Positions 43,846 through 52,151 of a stretch of DNA of 64,000 bases are shown one piece after another. Each line of letters starts with the position of its first letter. The stretch's first letter is position 1. Origin of the DNA: VAZQ01 sp963758945 (lineage in GTDB: Bacteria > Pseudomonadota > Alphaproteobacteria > Rhizobiales > Xanthobacteraceae); NCBI GenBank assembly GCA_963758945.1, contig CAVWXY010000002.1:1-64000 (forward strand), read 5' to 3'. Made by a program: the position numbers and the translations under genes. The notes under the pieces were generated by a model. The model was not told where the DNA came from, made no database searches, and saw only the letters and a list, made by a program, of their open reading frames with translations.

Positions 43846-45336
43846 TCATTCGCGGCCGTCGCCGACCATGCCGGCCATGAATGTCGCTAGGCGTTGCCGC
43901 TCGTCGGGCGAGAAGCGCAGACCGAGCTTCGTGCGCCGCCATAGCACGTCCTCCTCGGTCTGCGCCCATTCCCGTTCCATGAGATAGCGCACCTCCGCGC
44001 CGGTGAGATCGGCGCCCAGGCAGGGCCCCAGATCCTGCAAGCTTCGCGCCGGCCCGAGCACGCGCTCGACGCGCGTCCCATAGGCCCGCACCAGCCGCCG
44101 CGCGTGGGCCGCGCTCAGGAACGGCCGCGCTTGGCGCGTCTTGGCGACCAGCGCCTCGATGCCGTCCCACGGGAATTCGCCGCCCGGGAGACGCGACTCC
44201 CTGGTCCAGGCCGGTCCGACGTCGATCACGTGCGCGAGACGCGCGAGCGCGTGCTCGGCCAGCCGCCGATAGGTCGTGATCTTGCCGCCGTAGACGGTCA
44301 GCAGCGGCGCCTCGCGTTCATCGAGAATCAAGGCATAGTCCCGGCTCACGTCCTGCGCCCGCCCGGCGCCGTCGTCGTGAAGCGAACGCACGCCGGCGAA
44401 CGACCAGACCACGTCGGCAGGGCGGATGGTCGCGCGGAAATGCTGGTTCGTGACGTCGCAGAGATAGGCGATCTCGTCGGTGCTCGGCGTGACCGCGGCC
44501 GGATCGCCGGCAAAGCCCTGGTCGGTGGTCCCGATGAGCGTGAAGTCCTGCTCGAACGGCAGCGCGAAGACGACCCGTCGATCGGGCGCCTGCACGAGGT
44601 AGGCGCGGTCGTGCTCGAACAGGCGTCGCACCACGATATGACTGCCTTTGTCGAGGCGCGCCGGGATCGGCCCCGCTTGGCGCAGCACCTCGCCCGCGAA
44701 CAGCTTGATCCATGGCCCGGTGGCGTCGACCAGCACGCGGGCGGATGCGAGGTCGCGCCGGCCGCGCACCTCCAGCACAAGCCGCCACGCGGTCCCACGC
44801 TCGGCGCGGATGCAGCGCGTGCGGGTGCGAATCACGGCGCCGCGTTCGGCGGCGTCGACCGCATTCAGCACCACGAGGCGCGCGTCGTCCGCAAAGCAGT
44901 CGGAATATTCGAAGCCCAGTCCGTGATGCTGCTTGAGCGGCGCGCCGAGCGGATCGCGGGCGAGATCGACGCTGCGGGTGGGGGGAAGGAGCTTCCGCCC
45001 GCCGAGATGGTCGTAGACCAATAAGCCCAAGCGCAGCATCCATGGCGGGCGCATGTCCGGGTCCGCCGGCAGCACGAAGCGCATGGGGCGGATCAGGTGG
45101 GGCGCCATGCGCAACATCACCTCGCGCTCGGCCAGCGCCTCGTGCACCAAGCGCAGCCATCCCTGCTCGAGATAGCGCAGCCCGCCGTGGATCAGCTTGG
45201 TGGAGGCGGACGACGTGCCGGAGGCAAGATCGTTCTGCTCGACCAGGAGGACGTGCAACCCGCGCCCGGCAGCGTCGCGCGCAATTCCCGTGCCGTTGAT
45301 GCCGCCGCCCACGATGGCGAGATCGAAATCAGTCAT
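43846..45336 (-). CDS. glpD: Aerobic glycerol-3-phosphate dehydrogenase
   Basis: 496 residues from ATG 45336; an in-frame codon 18 residues upstream is less likely. The FAD-binding start is DLAIVGGGINGTGIARDAAG with LLVEQNDLASGTSSASTKLI and HGGLRYLEQG, all hallmarks of GlpD. TTDQGFAGDP and YGGKITTYRRLAEHALARL follow. It oxidises glycerol 3-phosphate to DHAP at the membrane, donating electrons to ubiquinone. With glpK downstream it forms the glycerol-use pair. Confidence 0.95.
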   Translation of the reverse strand: MTDFDLAIVGGGINGTGIARDAAGRGLHVLLVEQNDLASGTSSASTKLIHGGLRYLEQGWLRLVHEALAEREVMLRMAPHLIRPMRFVLPADPDMRPPWMLRLGLLVYDHLGGRKLLPPTRSVDLARDPLGAPLKQHHGLGFEYSDCFADDARLVVLNAVDAAERGAVIRTRTRCIRAERGTAWRLVLEVRGRRDLASARVLVDATGPWIKLFAGEVLRQAGPIPARLDKGSHIVVRRLFEHDRAYLVQAPDRRVVFALPFEQDFTLIGTTDQGFAGDPAAVTPSTDEIAYLCDVTNQHFRATIRPADVVWSFAGVRSLHDDGAGRAQDVSRDYALILDEREAPLLTVYGGKITTYRRLAEHALARLAHVIDVGPAWTRESRLPGGEFPWDGIEALVAKTRQARPFLSAAHARRLVRAYGTRVERVLGPARSLQDLGPCLGADLTGAEVRYLMEREWAQTEEDVLWRRTKLGLRFSPDERQRLATFMAGMVGDGRE

Positions 45337-45472
45337 GTCTTTTCTGATTCCTTTCGCCGCAGCATGGCGCGGATCGGCTCGCCGGCTCAAGATGTCGTGT
45401 TCGCTCCGCGCCCTTGCATCGCCCGCGGCATGGGAGATGATGCGGGCGTGTTGGCAGCTTTGGGAGACGCCG

Positions 45473-46174
45473 ATGGACTATCGCGACCGCCATGTCGTCG
45501 TCACCGGCGGAACCGGCGCCCTGGGCACTGCGACGGTCAGCGCCCTGGTCGAGGCCGGCGCCGTCTGCCACGTGCCCTATGTCCACCGCGCGGAAGCCGA
45601 GCGCTTTCCCTTTCGCGACCACCCGCAGGTCAAGCTTGTCGCTGACGCCGAGCTGACCGAAGAGGCAGCCATCGCCAGGCTTTACGGCGGTGTGCCGAAG
45701 CTGTGGGCATCGATCCACATCGCCGGCGGCTTCGCCATGGCGCCGCTCGCGGACACCACCAAATCCGACCTGATGAAGCAGATCGACATGAACTTCGTCA
45801 CTGCCTTCCTGTGCTGCCGGGCCGCCGTCAACGCCATGACCGCCAGCGGGGCGGGCGGGCGCATCGTCAATGTCGCGACCCGTCCCGCGCTCGAATGGCG
45901 CACGGGCGCGGGCATGGTGGCCTATGCGGCCAGCAAAGCGGCGGTCGCCGCGCTCACCGTGGCGCTGGCCGAAGAAGTGGTGAAAATGGACATCCTGGTC
46001 AACGCGATCGCGCCTTCCACCATGGACACTCCGGCGAACCGGCGGGCCATGCCCAAGACCGACCATGCAGCCTGGGCCAAGGTCGAGGACGTAGCCGCCA
46101 CCATCCTTTTTCTGGCCGCGCCCGAGAACCGCGTCACCCGGGGTGCGGTGGTGCCGGTCTATGGGCGCACGTGA
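45473..46174 (+). CDS. Short-chain dehydrogenase/reductase (SDR)
   Basis: 233 residues. The NAD(P)-binding motif is VVVTGGTGALGTATVSALVE (TGxxxGxG-like), NADA-equivalent AGG (IHIAGGFAMAP), and the active-site YxxxK is VAYAASKAAVAAL. RIVNVATRPALEWRTG holds the position of the catalytic Ser but shows Thr instead (VATRP). The substrate is unknown. The ATG at 45473 lies 136 bases from the divergent glpD start. Confidence 0.88.
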   Translation: MDYRDRHVVVTGGTGALGTATVSALVEAGAVCHVPYVHRAEAERFPFRDHPQVKLVADAELTEEAAIARLYGGVPKLWASIHIAGGFAMAPLADTTKSDLMKQIDMNFVTAFLCCRAAVNAMTASGAGGRIVNVATRPALEWRTGAGMVAYAASKAAVAALTVALAEEVVKMDILVNAIAPSTMDTPANRRAMPKTDHAAWAKVEDVAATILFLAAPENRVTRGAVVPVYGRT

Positions 46175-46334
46175 GCCGGTCCGAACGTCATCCGGCACGC
46201 GAGAACCTCAGAACAGCCCACGCTCGCAAAGGTATGTTGATACCATATCGTCATTGCAAATAGCAACCAGACCAGAGCAGCCGAAGATCGACGCGGGGGT
46301 CGCTCCGCTCGAACCGCTTTGCCGGCGGCTGCGA

Positions 46335-47702
46335 TCAATCCCCCACCGGCACGACGTCGCGCGCAGGCGCGCGCACCAGGCGGGTAATGGCGCTGGCGGC
46401 GACGATCGCATGCTGCTGCGCGTAGGCCTCGTGGTTTCGCTCGATGTCCTCGAGATCGTAAAGGTAGTTCACCATCAAGCCGTGCGATTGCCGCAGCGCC
46501 CGCTCCGAGGCATCGCCCATGAAGTTGAGCCGCTCGAGCCGCGCGCCGTTGCCGAGATGGAAACGCGCCACCGAATCGCGCGGCACGCCGCGCGGTGTGC
46601 GCGCGCGCAGATAGTAGAAGGCCGCCGCTCGCAACAATGGCTCGCGCACGGTCTCGGCGATCGCCTCGTCCCGCCACCAGTCCGGAACGTCGAGCGTGGC
46701 GAGCGCGGCGCGGTCCTCCTCGCCGATCGCGACGGACGCCTCTGTTGCGCGCTCACGCTTGAGCCACTCGGCGAAGTTCGGCGCCGGCGACAAGGTGACG
46801 AAGGTCGCGAGACGGGGAATCTGCCGGCAGACCTCCTCGACCACCTGCTTGATCAGGAAATGGCCGAACGACACGCCGGCGAGCCCGCGCTGGCAGTTGG
46901 AGATCGAGTAGAACACCGCCGTCGTCGCCCGCTCCGGCTCGACCCGCTCGCGCTTGGCGGACAGGATCGGATCGATGGCCGCCGGGATGCCGCGAGTGAG
47001 CGCGACTTCCACGAAAATCAACGGCTCGTCGACCAGCGCCGGATGAAAGAAGGCGTAGCAGCGCCGGTCGGGCGAATCGATGCGGGCGCGCAAGTCGTTC
47101 CAGTCGCGGATGGCGTGCACCGCCTCGTAGCGGATGATCTTCTCGAGCAGGCTCGCCGGCGTCGACCAGTCGATGCTGCGCAGCACCAGGAAGCCGCGGT
47201 TGAACCAGGACGAGAACAGGTGGAGGAAGTCATCGTCGATGACGGCGAGATCGTCGCGATGATCCATCGCATCGATGAGCTGCTCGCGCATGCGCACGAG
47301 CGCCGCCGTCCCGCCGGGCGCGAGATTGAGGCGCCGGAACAGCTCGAGCCTTCTCGGCTCGGACGCGCGATGAAGATCGGCCGCGGTGACGTCCGACGGC
47401 GAGCTCTGCCAAGCGGTGGCAGCGGCGCTCAGCCGGGCGCGGTCGGGCCCGAACCGCCGCGCCAACGCCTCGAAAAAGGCGATACGGGGACCGATCTTGA
47501 GCTCGCCGTAGCGCGAAAGGATTTCGCGGGCGAGCGCGACGCCGGAGGCTTCACCGCGGCCGGAGAGAAGGTCCTCGCACAGCTGGGCGAGGTTGGCCGA
47601 GCGCTGCTCGGCGATGCCGCGCCGGTCGCGGGTCCGCTCGACCAGCGCGCGGCCGCGCTCCGCGATGGATTGCAGCATGTCGCCGAAAAAAGAGGTGTTC
47701 AC
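46335..47702 (-). CDS. Malonyl-CoA decarboxylase
   Basis: About 455 residues (from a GTG at 47702; a longer start at 47762 is possible). The N-terminal helical domain (LQSIAERGRALVERTRDRRG, AEQRSANLAQLCEDLLSGRG) and the catalytic domain are present: CYAFFHPALVDEPLIFVEVA, then FYSISNCQRGLAGVSFGHFL with the catalytic Ser and His of the SISNCQ and FGHFLIKQV blocks, then TLSPAPNFAEWLKRE. It decarboxylates malonyl-CoA to acetyl-CoA. No MatB (malonyl-CoA synthetase) or malonate transporter is adjacent, so this gene alone does not prove malonate use. It is divergent from the CoA-transferase. Confidence 0.92.
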   Translation of the reverse strand: MNTSFFGDMLQSIAERGRALVERTRDRRGIAEQRSANLAQLCEDLLSGRGEASGVALAREILSRYGELKIGPRIAFFEALARRFGPDRARLSAAATAWQSSPSDVTAADLHRASEPRRLELFRRLNLAPGGTAALVRMREQLIDAMDHRDDLAVIDDDFLHLFSSWFNRGFLVLRSIDWSTPASLLEKIIRYEAVHAIRDWNDLRARIDSPDRRCYAFFHPALVDEPLIFVEVALTRGIPAAIDPILSAKRERVEPERATTAVFYSISNCQRGLAGVSFGHFLIKQVVEEVCRQIPRLATFVTLSPAPNFAEWLKRERATEASVAIGEEDRAALATLDVPDWWRDEAIAETVREPLLRAAAFYYLRARTPRGVPRDSVARFHLGNGARLERLNFMGDASERALRQSHGLMVNYLYDLEDIERNHEAYAQQHAIVAASAITRLVRAPARDVVPVGD

Positions 47703-47780
47703 GGGAAGGCCCGATATGTCGCCGCGTCGGACGATTAGATAGTGCCGAGGTGACGAATTCACAAATCATGCCAAATCCCA

Positions 47781-47813
47781 CCGCCCCCGGGCTATGGACA
47801 AGCCCGGGGGCGG
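47781..47813. promoter_or_regulatory. Perfect 13-bp inverted repeat between malonyl-CoA decarboxylase and CoA-transferase genes
   Basis: CCGCCCCCGGGCT, loop ATGGACA, AGCCCGGGGGCGG: 13 perfect pairs around a 7-base loop. No T run follows on either strand, so it is not a typical terminator. It sits between the divergent starts (47702 and 47876), where an operator or a 5'-leader hairpin would act on one or both genes. It may also be one copy of a dispersed palindrome. Confidence 0.5.
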
Positions 47814-47875
47814 CAGGCCACAGAAGCGGCTGGTCTTCGCGGCAGCGGCCGCCGCTCACCCAGGAGGAGATGTTC

Positions 47876-49048
47876 ATGCCCGGGCCTTTGGCCGGATTAC
47901 GCGTGCTCGAGCTCGCCCGCATCCTGGCGGGGCCGTGGGCCGGGCAGATGCTCGCCGATCTCGGCGCCGACGTCGTCAAGGTCGAGCGCAAGGGCGCGGG
48001 CGACGACACGCGGGGCTGGGGGCCGCCCTTCGTGGCGGCGGCCGACGGCGGCCATATCGGCGCCGCCTATTTCCACGCCACCAATCGCGGCAAGCGCTCG
48101 ATCGAGCTCGATTTCGAGAGCGAGGACGGGCGGCGCATCGTCAGGAAGCTGGCGGCGCGCTCGGACGTTCTGATCGAGAATTTCAAGGTCGGCGGGCTCG
48201 CCAAATTCGGCCTCGATTACGCGAGCCTCAGCAAGGAGAACCCGCGCCTCATTTATTGCTCGGTCACCGGCTTCGGCCAGACCGGACCTTACGCCGCGCG
48301 CGCCGGCTACGATCTCATGGCCCAGGGCATGGGCGGCATCATGGATCTGACCGGAACGCCCGACGGCGAACCCCAGCGCGCCGGGGTCCCGGTCGCGGAT
48401 ATCTTCACCGGCATCTACTCGGTGGTGGGCATCCTCGCCGCGCTCGCCGAGCGCGAGCGCAGCGGCCGCGGCTGCCACGTGGACACCGCGCTGGTCGACA
48501 GCCAGGTCGGCGTCCTCGCCAACCAGGCGCTCAACTATCTCGTCTCCGGCAAGGTACCCAAGCGCATCGGCAATGCGCATCCCAATATCGTGCCCTATCA
48601 GGTCTTCCCGGTGGCCGATGGCCACATCATCATCGCGACGGGTAACGACAGCCAGTTCGCCAAACTGTGCGCGGTGCTGGGCGAACCCGACATCGCCGGC
48701 GCGCCGAACTATCGCGCCAACTCCGATCGGCTGCAGCATCGCGAGGAACTGATCGCGCGCCTCTGCGCGCTCACCCGGCGCTGGGCCGGCGCCGAACTGC
48801 TGGCGAAGCTCGAATCGGTGCAGGTTCCCGCCGGCCCGATCAACCCGCTCGATCAGGTTTTTTCCGACCCGCAGGTGATCCACCGCGGCATGCGCATCGA
48901 CCGGCCGAGTGCCGCGGCCAAGGCCGGCACGATCCCGGGCGTGCGTACGCCGATCGTCATCGACGGCAAACCGATGGCGGCGGAGCAGCCCTCGCCGCGG
49001 CTGGGCGAGCACACGGCGGAAATCCTGCGCGAGATCGGCGAGGGGTGA
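47876..49048 (+). CDS. Family III CoA-transferase (CaiB/formyl-CoA transferase-like)
   Basis: 390 residues starting at ATG 47876, well placed after CAGGAGGAG. The family pattern is clear: PGPLAGLRVLELARILAGPW, MLADLGADVVKVERKGAGDD, NRGKRSIELDFESEDGRR, DVLIENFKVGGLAKFGLDYA, and FGQTGPYAARAGYDLMAQGM, with the catalytic Asp in YDLMAQGMGG. It moves CoA between carboxylic acids; the donor and acceptor are unknown. The divergent malonyl-CoA decarboxylase invites a link to malonate or another dicarboxylate. Confidence 0.92.
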   Translation: MPGPLAGLRVLELARILAGPWAGQMLADLGADVVKVERKGAGDDTRGWGPPFVAAADGGHIGAAYFHATNRGKRSIELDFESEDGRRIVRKLAARSDVLIENFKVGGLAKFGLDYASLSKENPRLIYCSVTGFGQTGPYAARAGYDLMAQGMGGIMDLTGTPDGEPQRAGVPVADIFTGIYSVVGILAALAERERSGRGCHVDTALVDSQVGVLANQALNYLVSGKVPKRIGNAHPNIVPYQVFPVADGHIIIATGNDSQFAKLCAVLGEPDIAGAPNYRANSDRLQHREELIARLCALTRRWAGAELLAKLESVQVPAGPINPLDQVFSDPQVIHRGMRIDRPSAAAKAGTIPGVRTPIVIDGKPMAAEQPSPRLGEHTAEILREIGEG

Positions 49049-49073
49049 TTCGAAAGCAACAGATAATGGCAGT

Positions 49074-50402
49074 CTACCGGGCGCCTGTTGCCGCCGCTCC
49101 CATCATGCGGTCGGGCAGCCAGGTGGCGATCTCGGGAAAGATGCAGAGGATCACGATCGCCAGCATCATGCAGAGCACATAGGGCAGGGTTCCCCACATC
49201 ACTTTGACAATCGGCACGTCCGGCGCGATCGCATTCACGATGTAGATGTTGAGACCGACCGGGGGATGGATCAGACCGATCTCCATGTTGATCGTGAGGA
49301 TGACGCCGAACCATACCGGGTCGAAACCGGCGGCGGTGATGATCGGCAGCAGGATCGGGCTGGTCATCAGGATGATGGCGGCGGGCGGAATAAAGAAGCC
49401 GCAGACCAGCAGAAAGATGTTGATGAGGAACATCAGCACCCATTTATTGGCGTGCAGATCGGCGATGGCCTGCGCCAGCGTCTGCGTCAGGTAGAGCGAG
49501 GTGAGCATGTAGCCGAACAGCACGGCAGCGGCGATGATCGTCAGGATCATCACCGACTCGCGCATCGTGTCGCGCAGGATCAGCCAGAGCTGGTCCACAT
49601 GCCACAGGCCGTAGATGACCACCGCCAGCAGCAGGCACAGCGCGGCGCCCACGCCCGCCGCCTCCGACGGCGTGGCAATGCCGCCATAGAGCACGTACAT
49701 CACGCCGACGATGATGGCGATGAATGGCGCGATCTTCGGAACGCTGGCAAATTTCTGTTTCCAGCTGTAGCGAAAATCGGCGGCGTGGGAACGGAACCCG
49801 CTGCGCCAGATCGTGAACAGCGTCCACACGATGAACAGGCCGGTCAGCATGAGTCCGGGGACGACACCGGCGATGAACAGCCGCCCGATCGAGGTCTCCG
49901 TGGCGATGCCGTAGAGAATGAACGTGATCGATGGCGGAATGAGAATTCCCAGCGTGCCACCGGCGCAGATCGATCCGGTCGCCACCTCGTCCGGGTAGCC
50001 GCGGCGGCGCATCTCGGGAATGCCCATCTTGCCGATGGCCGCGCAGCAGGCGGGCGAGGAGCCGGTGAGCGCGGCAAAGATCGCGCAGGCCCCGATATTC
50101 GAGATCGCGAGCCCGCCCGGCACGCGATAGAGCCAGCGGTCGAGCGCCTCGTAGAGGTCCTTGCCGGCGGGCGAAGAGCCGATCGCCGCGCCCATCATCA
50201 CGAACATCGGAATCGAGACCAGGGTGAAGTCGTCGAGCCCCGCATAGAAGGTCTCGGCGACGATATGCATGCTGTCGAAACCCTGGAATATCAGCAGGAA
50301 AATGATCGAGATCGCGCCCAGGCCGAACGCCACGGGTATGCCCGACAGCAGCATCGCCAGGGTCACGACGAGAACGATGAAGCCTTGGGTGGTTGGGCTC
50401 AT
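49074..50402 (-). CDS. TRAP transporter large permease (DctM family), system 1
   Basis: 442 residues from ATG 50402, about 12 helices. Family landmarks: GFIVLVVTLAMLLSGIPVAF, FYAGLDDFTLVSIPMFVMMG, FAALTGSSPACCAAIGKMGI, SICAGGTLGILIPPSITFIL and HPPVGLNIYIVNAIAP. It is the ion-coupled pore of a TRAP importer for a carboxylate. The start overlaps the DctQ stop by four bases. It is last in a P-Q-M cluster. Confidence 0.94.
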   Translation of the reverse strand: MSPTTQGFIVLVVTLAMLLSGIPVAFGLGAISIIFLLIFQGFDSMHIVAETFYAGLDDFTLVSIPMFVMMGAAIGSSPAGKDLYEALDRWLYRVPGGLAISNIGACAIFAALTGSSPACCAAIGKMGIPEMRRRGYPDEVATGSICAGGTLGILIPPSITFILYGIATETSIGRLFIAGVVPGLMLTGLFIVWTLFTIWRSGFRSHAADFRYSWKQKFASVPKIAPFIAIIVGVMYVLYGGIATPSEAAGVGAALCLLLAVVIYGLWHVDQLWLILRDTMRESVMILTIIAAAVLFGYMLTSLYLTQTLAQAIADLHANKWVLMFLINIFLLVCGFFIPPAAIILMTSPILLPIITAAGFDPVWFGVILTINMEIGLIHPPVGLNIYIVNAIAPDVPIVKVMWGTLPYVLCMMLAIVILCIFPEIATWLPDRMMGAAATGAR

Positions 50403-50920
50403 GCGTGCGTCCCACCCTCGGCGATGCCGAAGGGCGGCGAGCGCCCGGTCACCAGACAAATCAGCTCTGCAAAATATTGCAGGACCAAGAGCCCAAGGCC
50501 GATCGGCATCGCGCTATAGGGAATCCACAATCGCGCGCGCCACACGGTGTCCGAGCGCCAGCCCTTTGCCCAGGCCTCGTGCCAATAGATCGTGCAGAGC
50601 ACGAACAGCACCACGCAGAAAGCGAGCGCCATCAAAGTCGTGAACAGCGCGAGCCAGTAGCGCGCTCGCGGCCCCAGATGCAGCGGCAGGATATCCACGT
50701 TCACGTGACCGCGGGTCATCAGCACGTATGCGCTGCCGACGAAGGTCGCGGCGACGATGCTGTAGGTCACGACGTCGATCTGCCAGATGGTGGTCAAGTT
50801 GAGGACGTAGCGCTCGACCACCATGTCGCAGATCACGACGACGCCGAGACCTATCAGGCAAGCCGCCACGACGCCGGCAAGGCGCGACAGAAACGTGACG
50901 GCCCGGATGTAAGCGTCCAT
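50399..50920 (-). CDS. TRAP transporter small permease (DctQ family), system 1
   Basis: 173 residues from ATG 50920 (an in-frame upstream codon would add 11). Four helices; the family's first part is SRLAGVVAACLIGLGVVVIC and then ERYVLNLTTIWQIDVVTYSI (the W-x2-E-like region of DctQ), GHVNVDILPLHLGPRARYWL, SYAVMPIGLGLLVLQYF-like end. It forms the membrane complex with the DctM that follows. It begins 116 bases after the DctP stop. Confidence 0.9.
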   Translation of the reverse strand: MDAYIRAVTFLSRLAGVVAACLIGLGVVVICDMVVERYVLNLTTIWQIDVVTYSIVAATFVGSAYVLMTRGHVNVDILPLHLGPRARYWLALFTTLMALAFCVVLFVLCTIYWHEAWAKGWRSDTVWRARLWIPYSAMPIGLGLLVLQYFAELICLVTGRSPPFGIAEGGTHA

Positions 50921-51036
50921 ACGCTCGAATTTTTCGGCTGAATTCCGCTGCAATCACTCCAGAACGCCGAGCGCGTTTCCGGAACGGCGTCGGCCGGCGA
51001 GCACCCGCGCCGGCCGGCCGGCCTGTCAACGTGAAG

Positions 51037-52032
51037 CTATTTGACCGCGAGCGCCTCGTCGATCAGCTTCTGGCCGTTGGGCACGTCCTTGGCGAACTTG
51101 GCATAGGAGCTCTTCTTCGCGACGTCGAGCCACGCGGCGTACTGCGCGTCGCTCAGGGTCACGACTTTCACCTTGTGGTCCTCGAATGCCTTGATCGCCT
51201 CCTTGTTCACCGCATCGGCCTTGCCTTCGTAATAGGCCTGGGCGTCCTTGCCGCCCTTGATGATCGCGGCCTGCTGTTGCTTGTTGAGCTTGTCGAAGCT
51301 CTTTTTCGACATCAGCACGGGCTCGTACATGAACCACAGCGCGTTGTTGCCGGGAGCCGTTAGGCAGTCCGTCACCTCGTAGAGACGCATGGAGGCGAAG
51401 GTTCCCAAGCTGGTGTCGGTGCCGTTGACCACGCCGGTCTGGAACGCGTTGTAGATTTCGTTGGAGGGCGGGCTGACAATGCTGGCGCCGGCCGCCTCCC
51501 ACATGGCCGCAAAGGTCGGCCCCGCGGCGCGGAACTTGAGGCCTTTCATGTCGTCTGGATTGACGACGCAACCTTTCTTGGCCGCCATGCCGCCGGCGAA
51601 CCACGCATCGGACAGGACGATCACGCCGTTCTTCTCGATCTCGCTGCGCACGTCTTTCATGAATTGCGAGTCGTTGATCCGCTTCGCACGATCCTGGCTG
51701 CGGATGAGGCCGGGCATCAGCGTAGCGCTGAAGGCCGGAACCTTGCCGCTGGCGTAATCGAGCGGGAACAGCGAGATATCGAGTTGGCCGTTGACCATAG
51801 CGTTCCATTGCTGGTTCGGCTTGAACAGCGAGGCACCGGGATAGACCTGGATGTCGAGGCCGATATTGGCGGCCTTGGCCTCTTTCGCGATCATCTGCAC
51901 CATGTCATCGCGCACATCCCCCTTGCCGCCCGGGAATTGGTGCGAGGCCTTGAGCACCGTTTGGGCGTGGCCGGCGGCCGAGAACGCGCACAGCGCGGCG
52001 GCCGCGGCGAAAATCGAGACGAATCTGCTCAT
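51037..52032 (-). CDS. TRAP transporter substrate-binding protein (DctP family), system 1
   Basis: 331 residues with a signal peptide (MSRFVSIFAAAAALCAFSAA, cleavage near GHA-QT). The DctP pattern: TVLKASHQFPGGKGDVRDDM, DIQVYPGASLFKPNQQWNAM, GLKFRAAGPTFAAMWEAAGA, ASIVSPPSNEIYNAFQTGVV. The Arg of KFRA is the usual carboxylate-binding residue. The ligand is unknown. A TTGACA-like box upstream at 52096-52101 suggests its own promoter, so this system may be transcribed separately from the system encoded upstream. Confidence 0.93.
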   Translation of the reverse strand: MSRFVSIFAAAAALCAFSAAGHAQTVLKASHQFPGGKGDVRDDMVQMIAKEAKAANIGLDIQVYPGASLFKPNQQWNAMVNGQLDISLFPLDYASGKVPAFSATLMPGLIRSQDRAKRINDSQFMKDVRSEIEKNGVIVLSDAWFAGGMAAKKGCVVNPDDMKGLKFRAAGPTFAAMWEAAGASIVSPPSNEIYNAFQTGVVNGTDTSLGTFASMRLYEVTDCLTAPGNNALWFMYEPVLMSKKSFDKLNKQQQAAIIKGGKDAQAYYEGKADAVNKEAIKAFEDHKVKVVTLSDAQYAAWLDVAKKSSYAKFAKDVPNGQKLIDEALAVK

Positions 52033-52151
52033 TGGGCTCCTCCTGGATCGTTGGCGACGTTTCTATCCCGTCAAAGAACGCAATTTTTCGTGCATTGTCA
52101 AAGCCCGGGTCGTCGCAGCGGCGCGGTTCGACTTGGCGCCCGCGGGTGGCG

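Noticed and set aside
41628..43880. 750-codon plus-strand frame opposite glpK and the PotA-like ATPase
   Set aside because: Mirror of two genuine genes with strong motifs; composition is Arg/Gly/Asp-rich shadow sequence.
46143..47738. 531-codon plus-strand frame opposite malonyl-CoA decarboxylase
   Set aside because: No domain; the minus-strand frame has the complete malonyl-CoA decarboxylase pattern.
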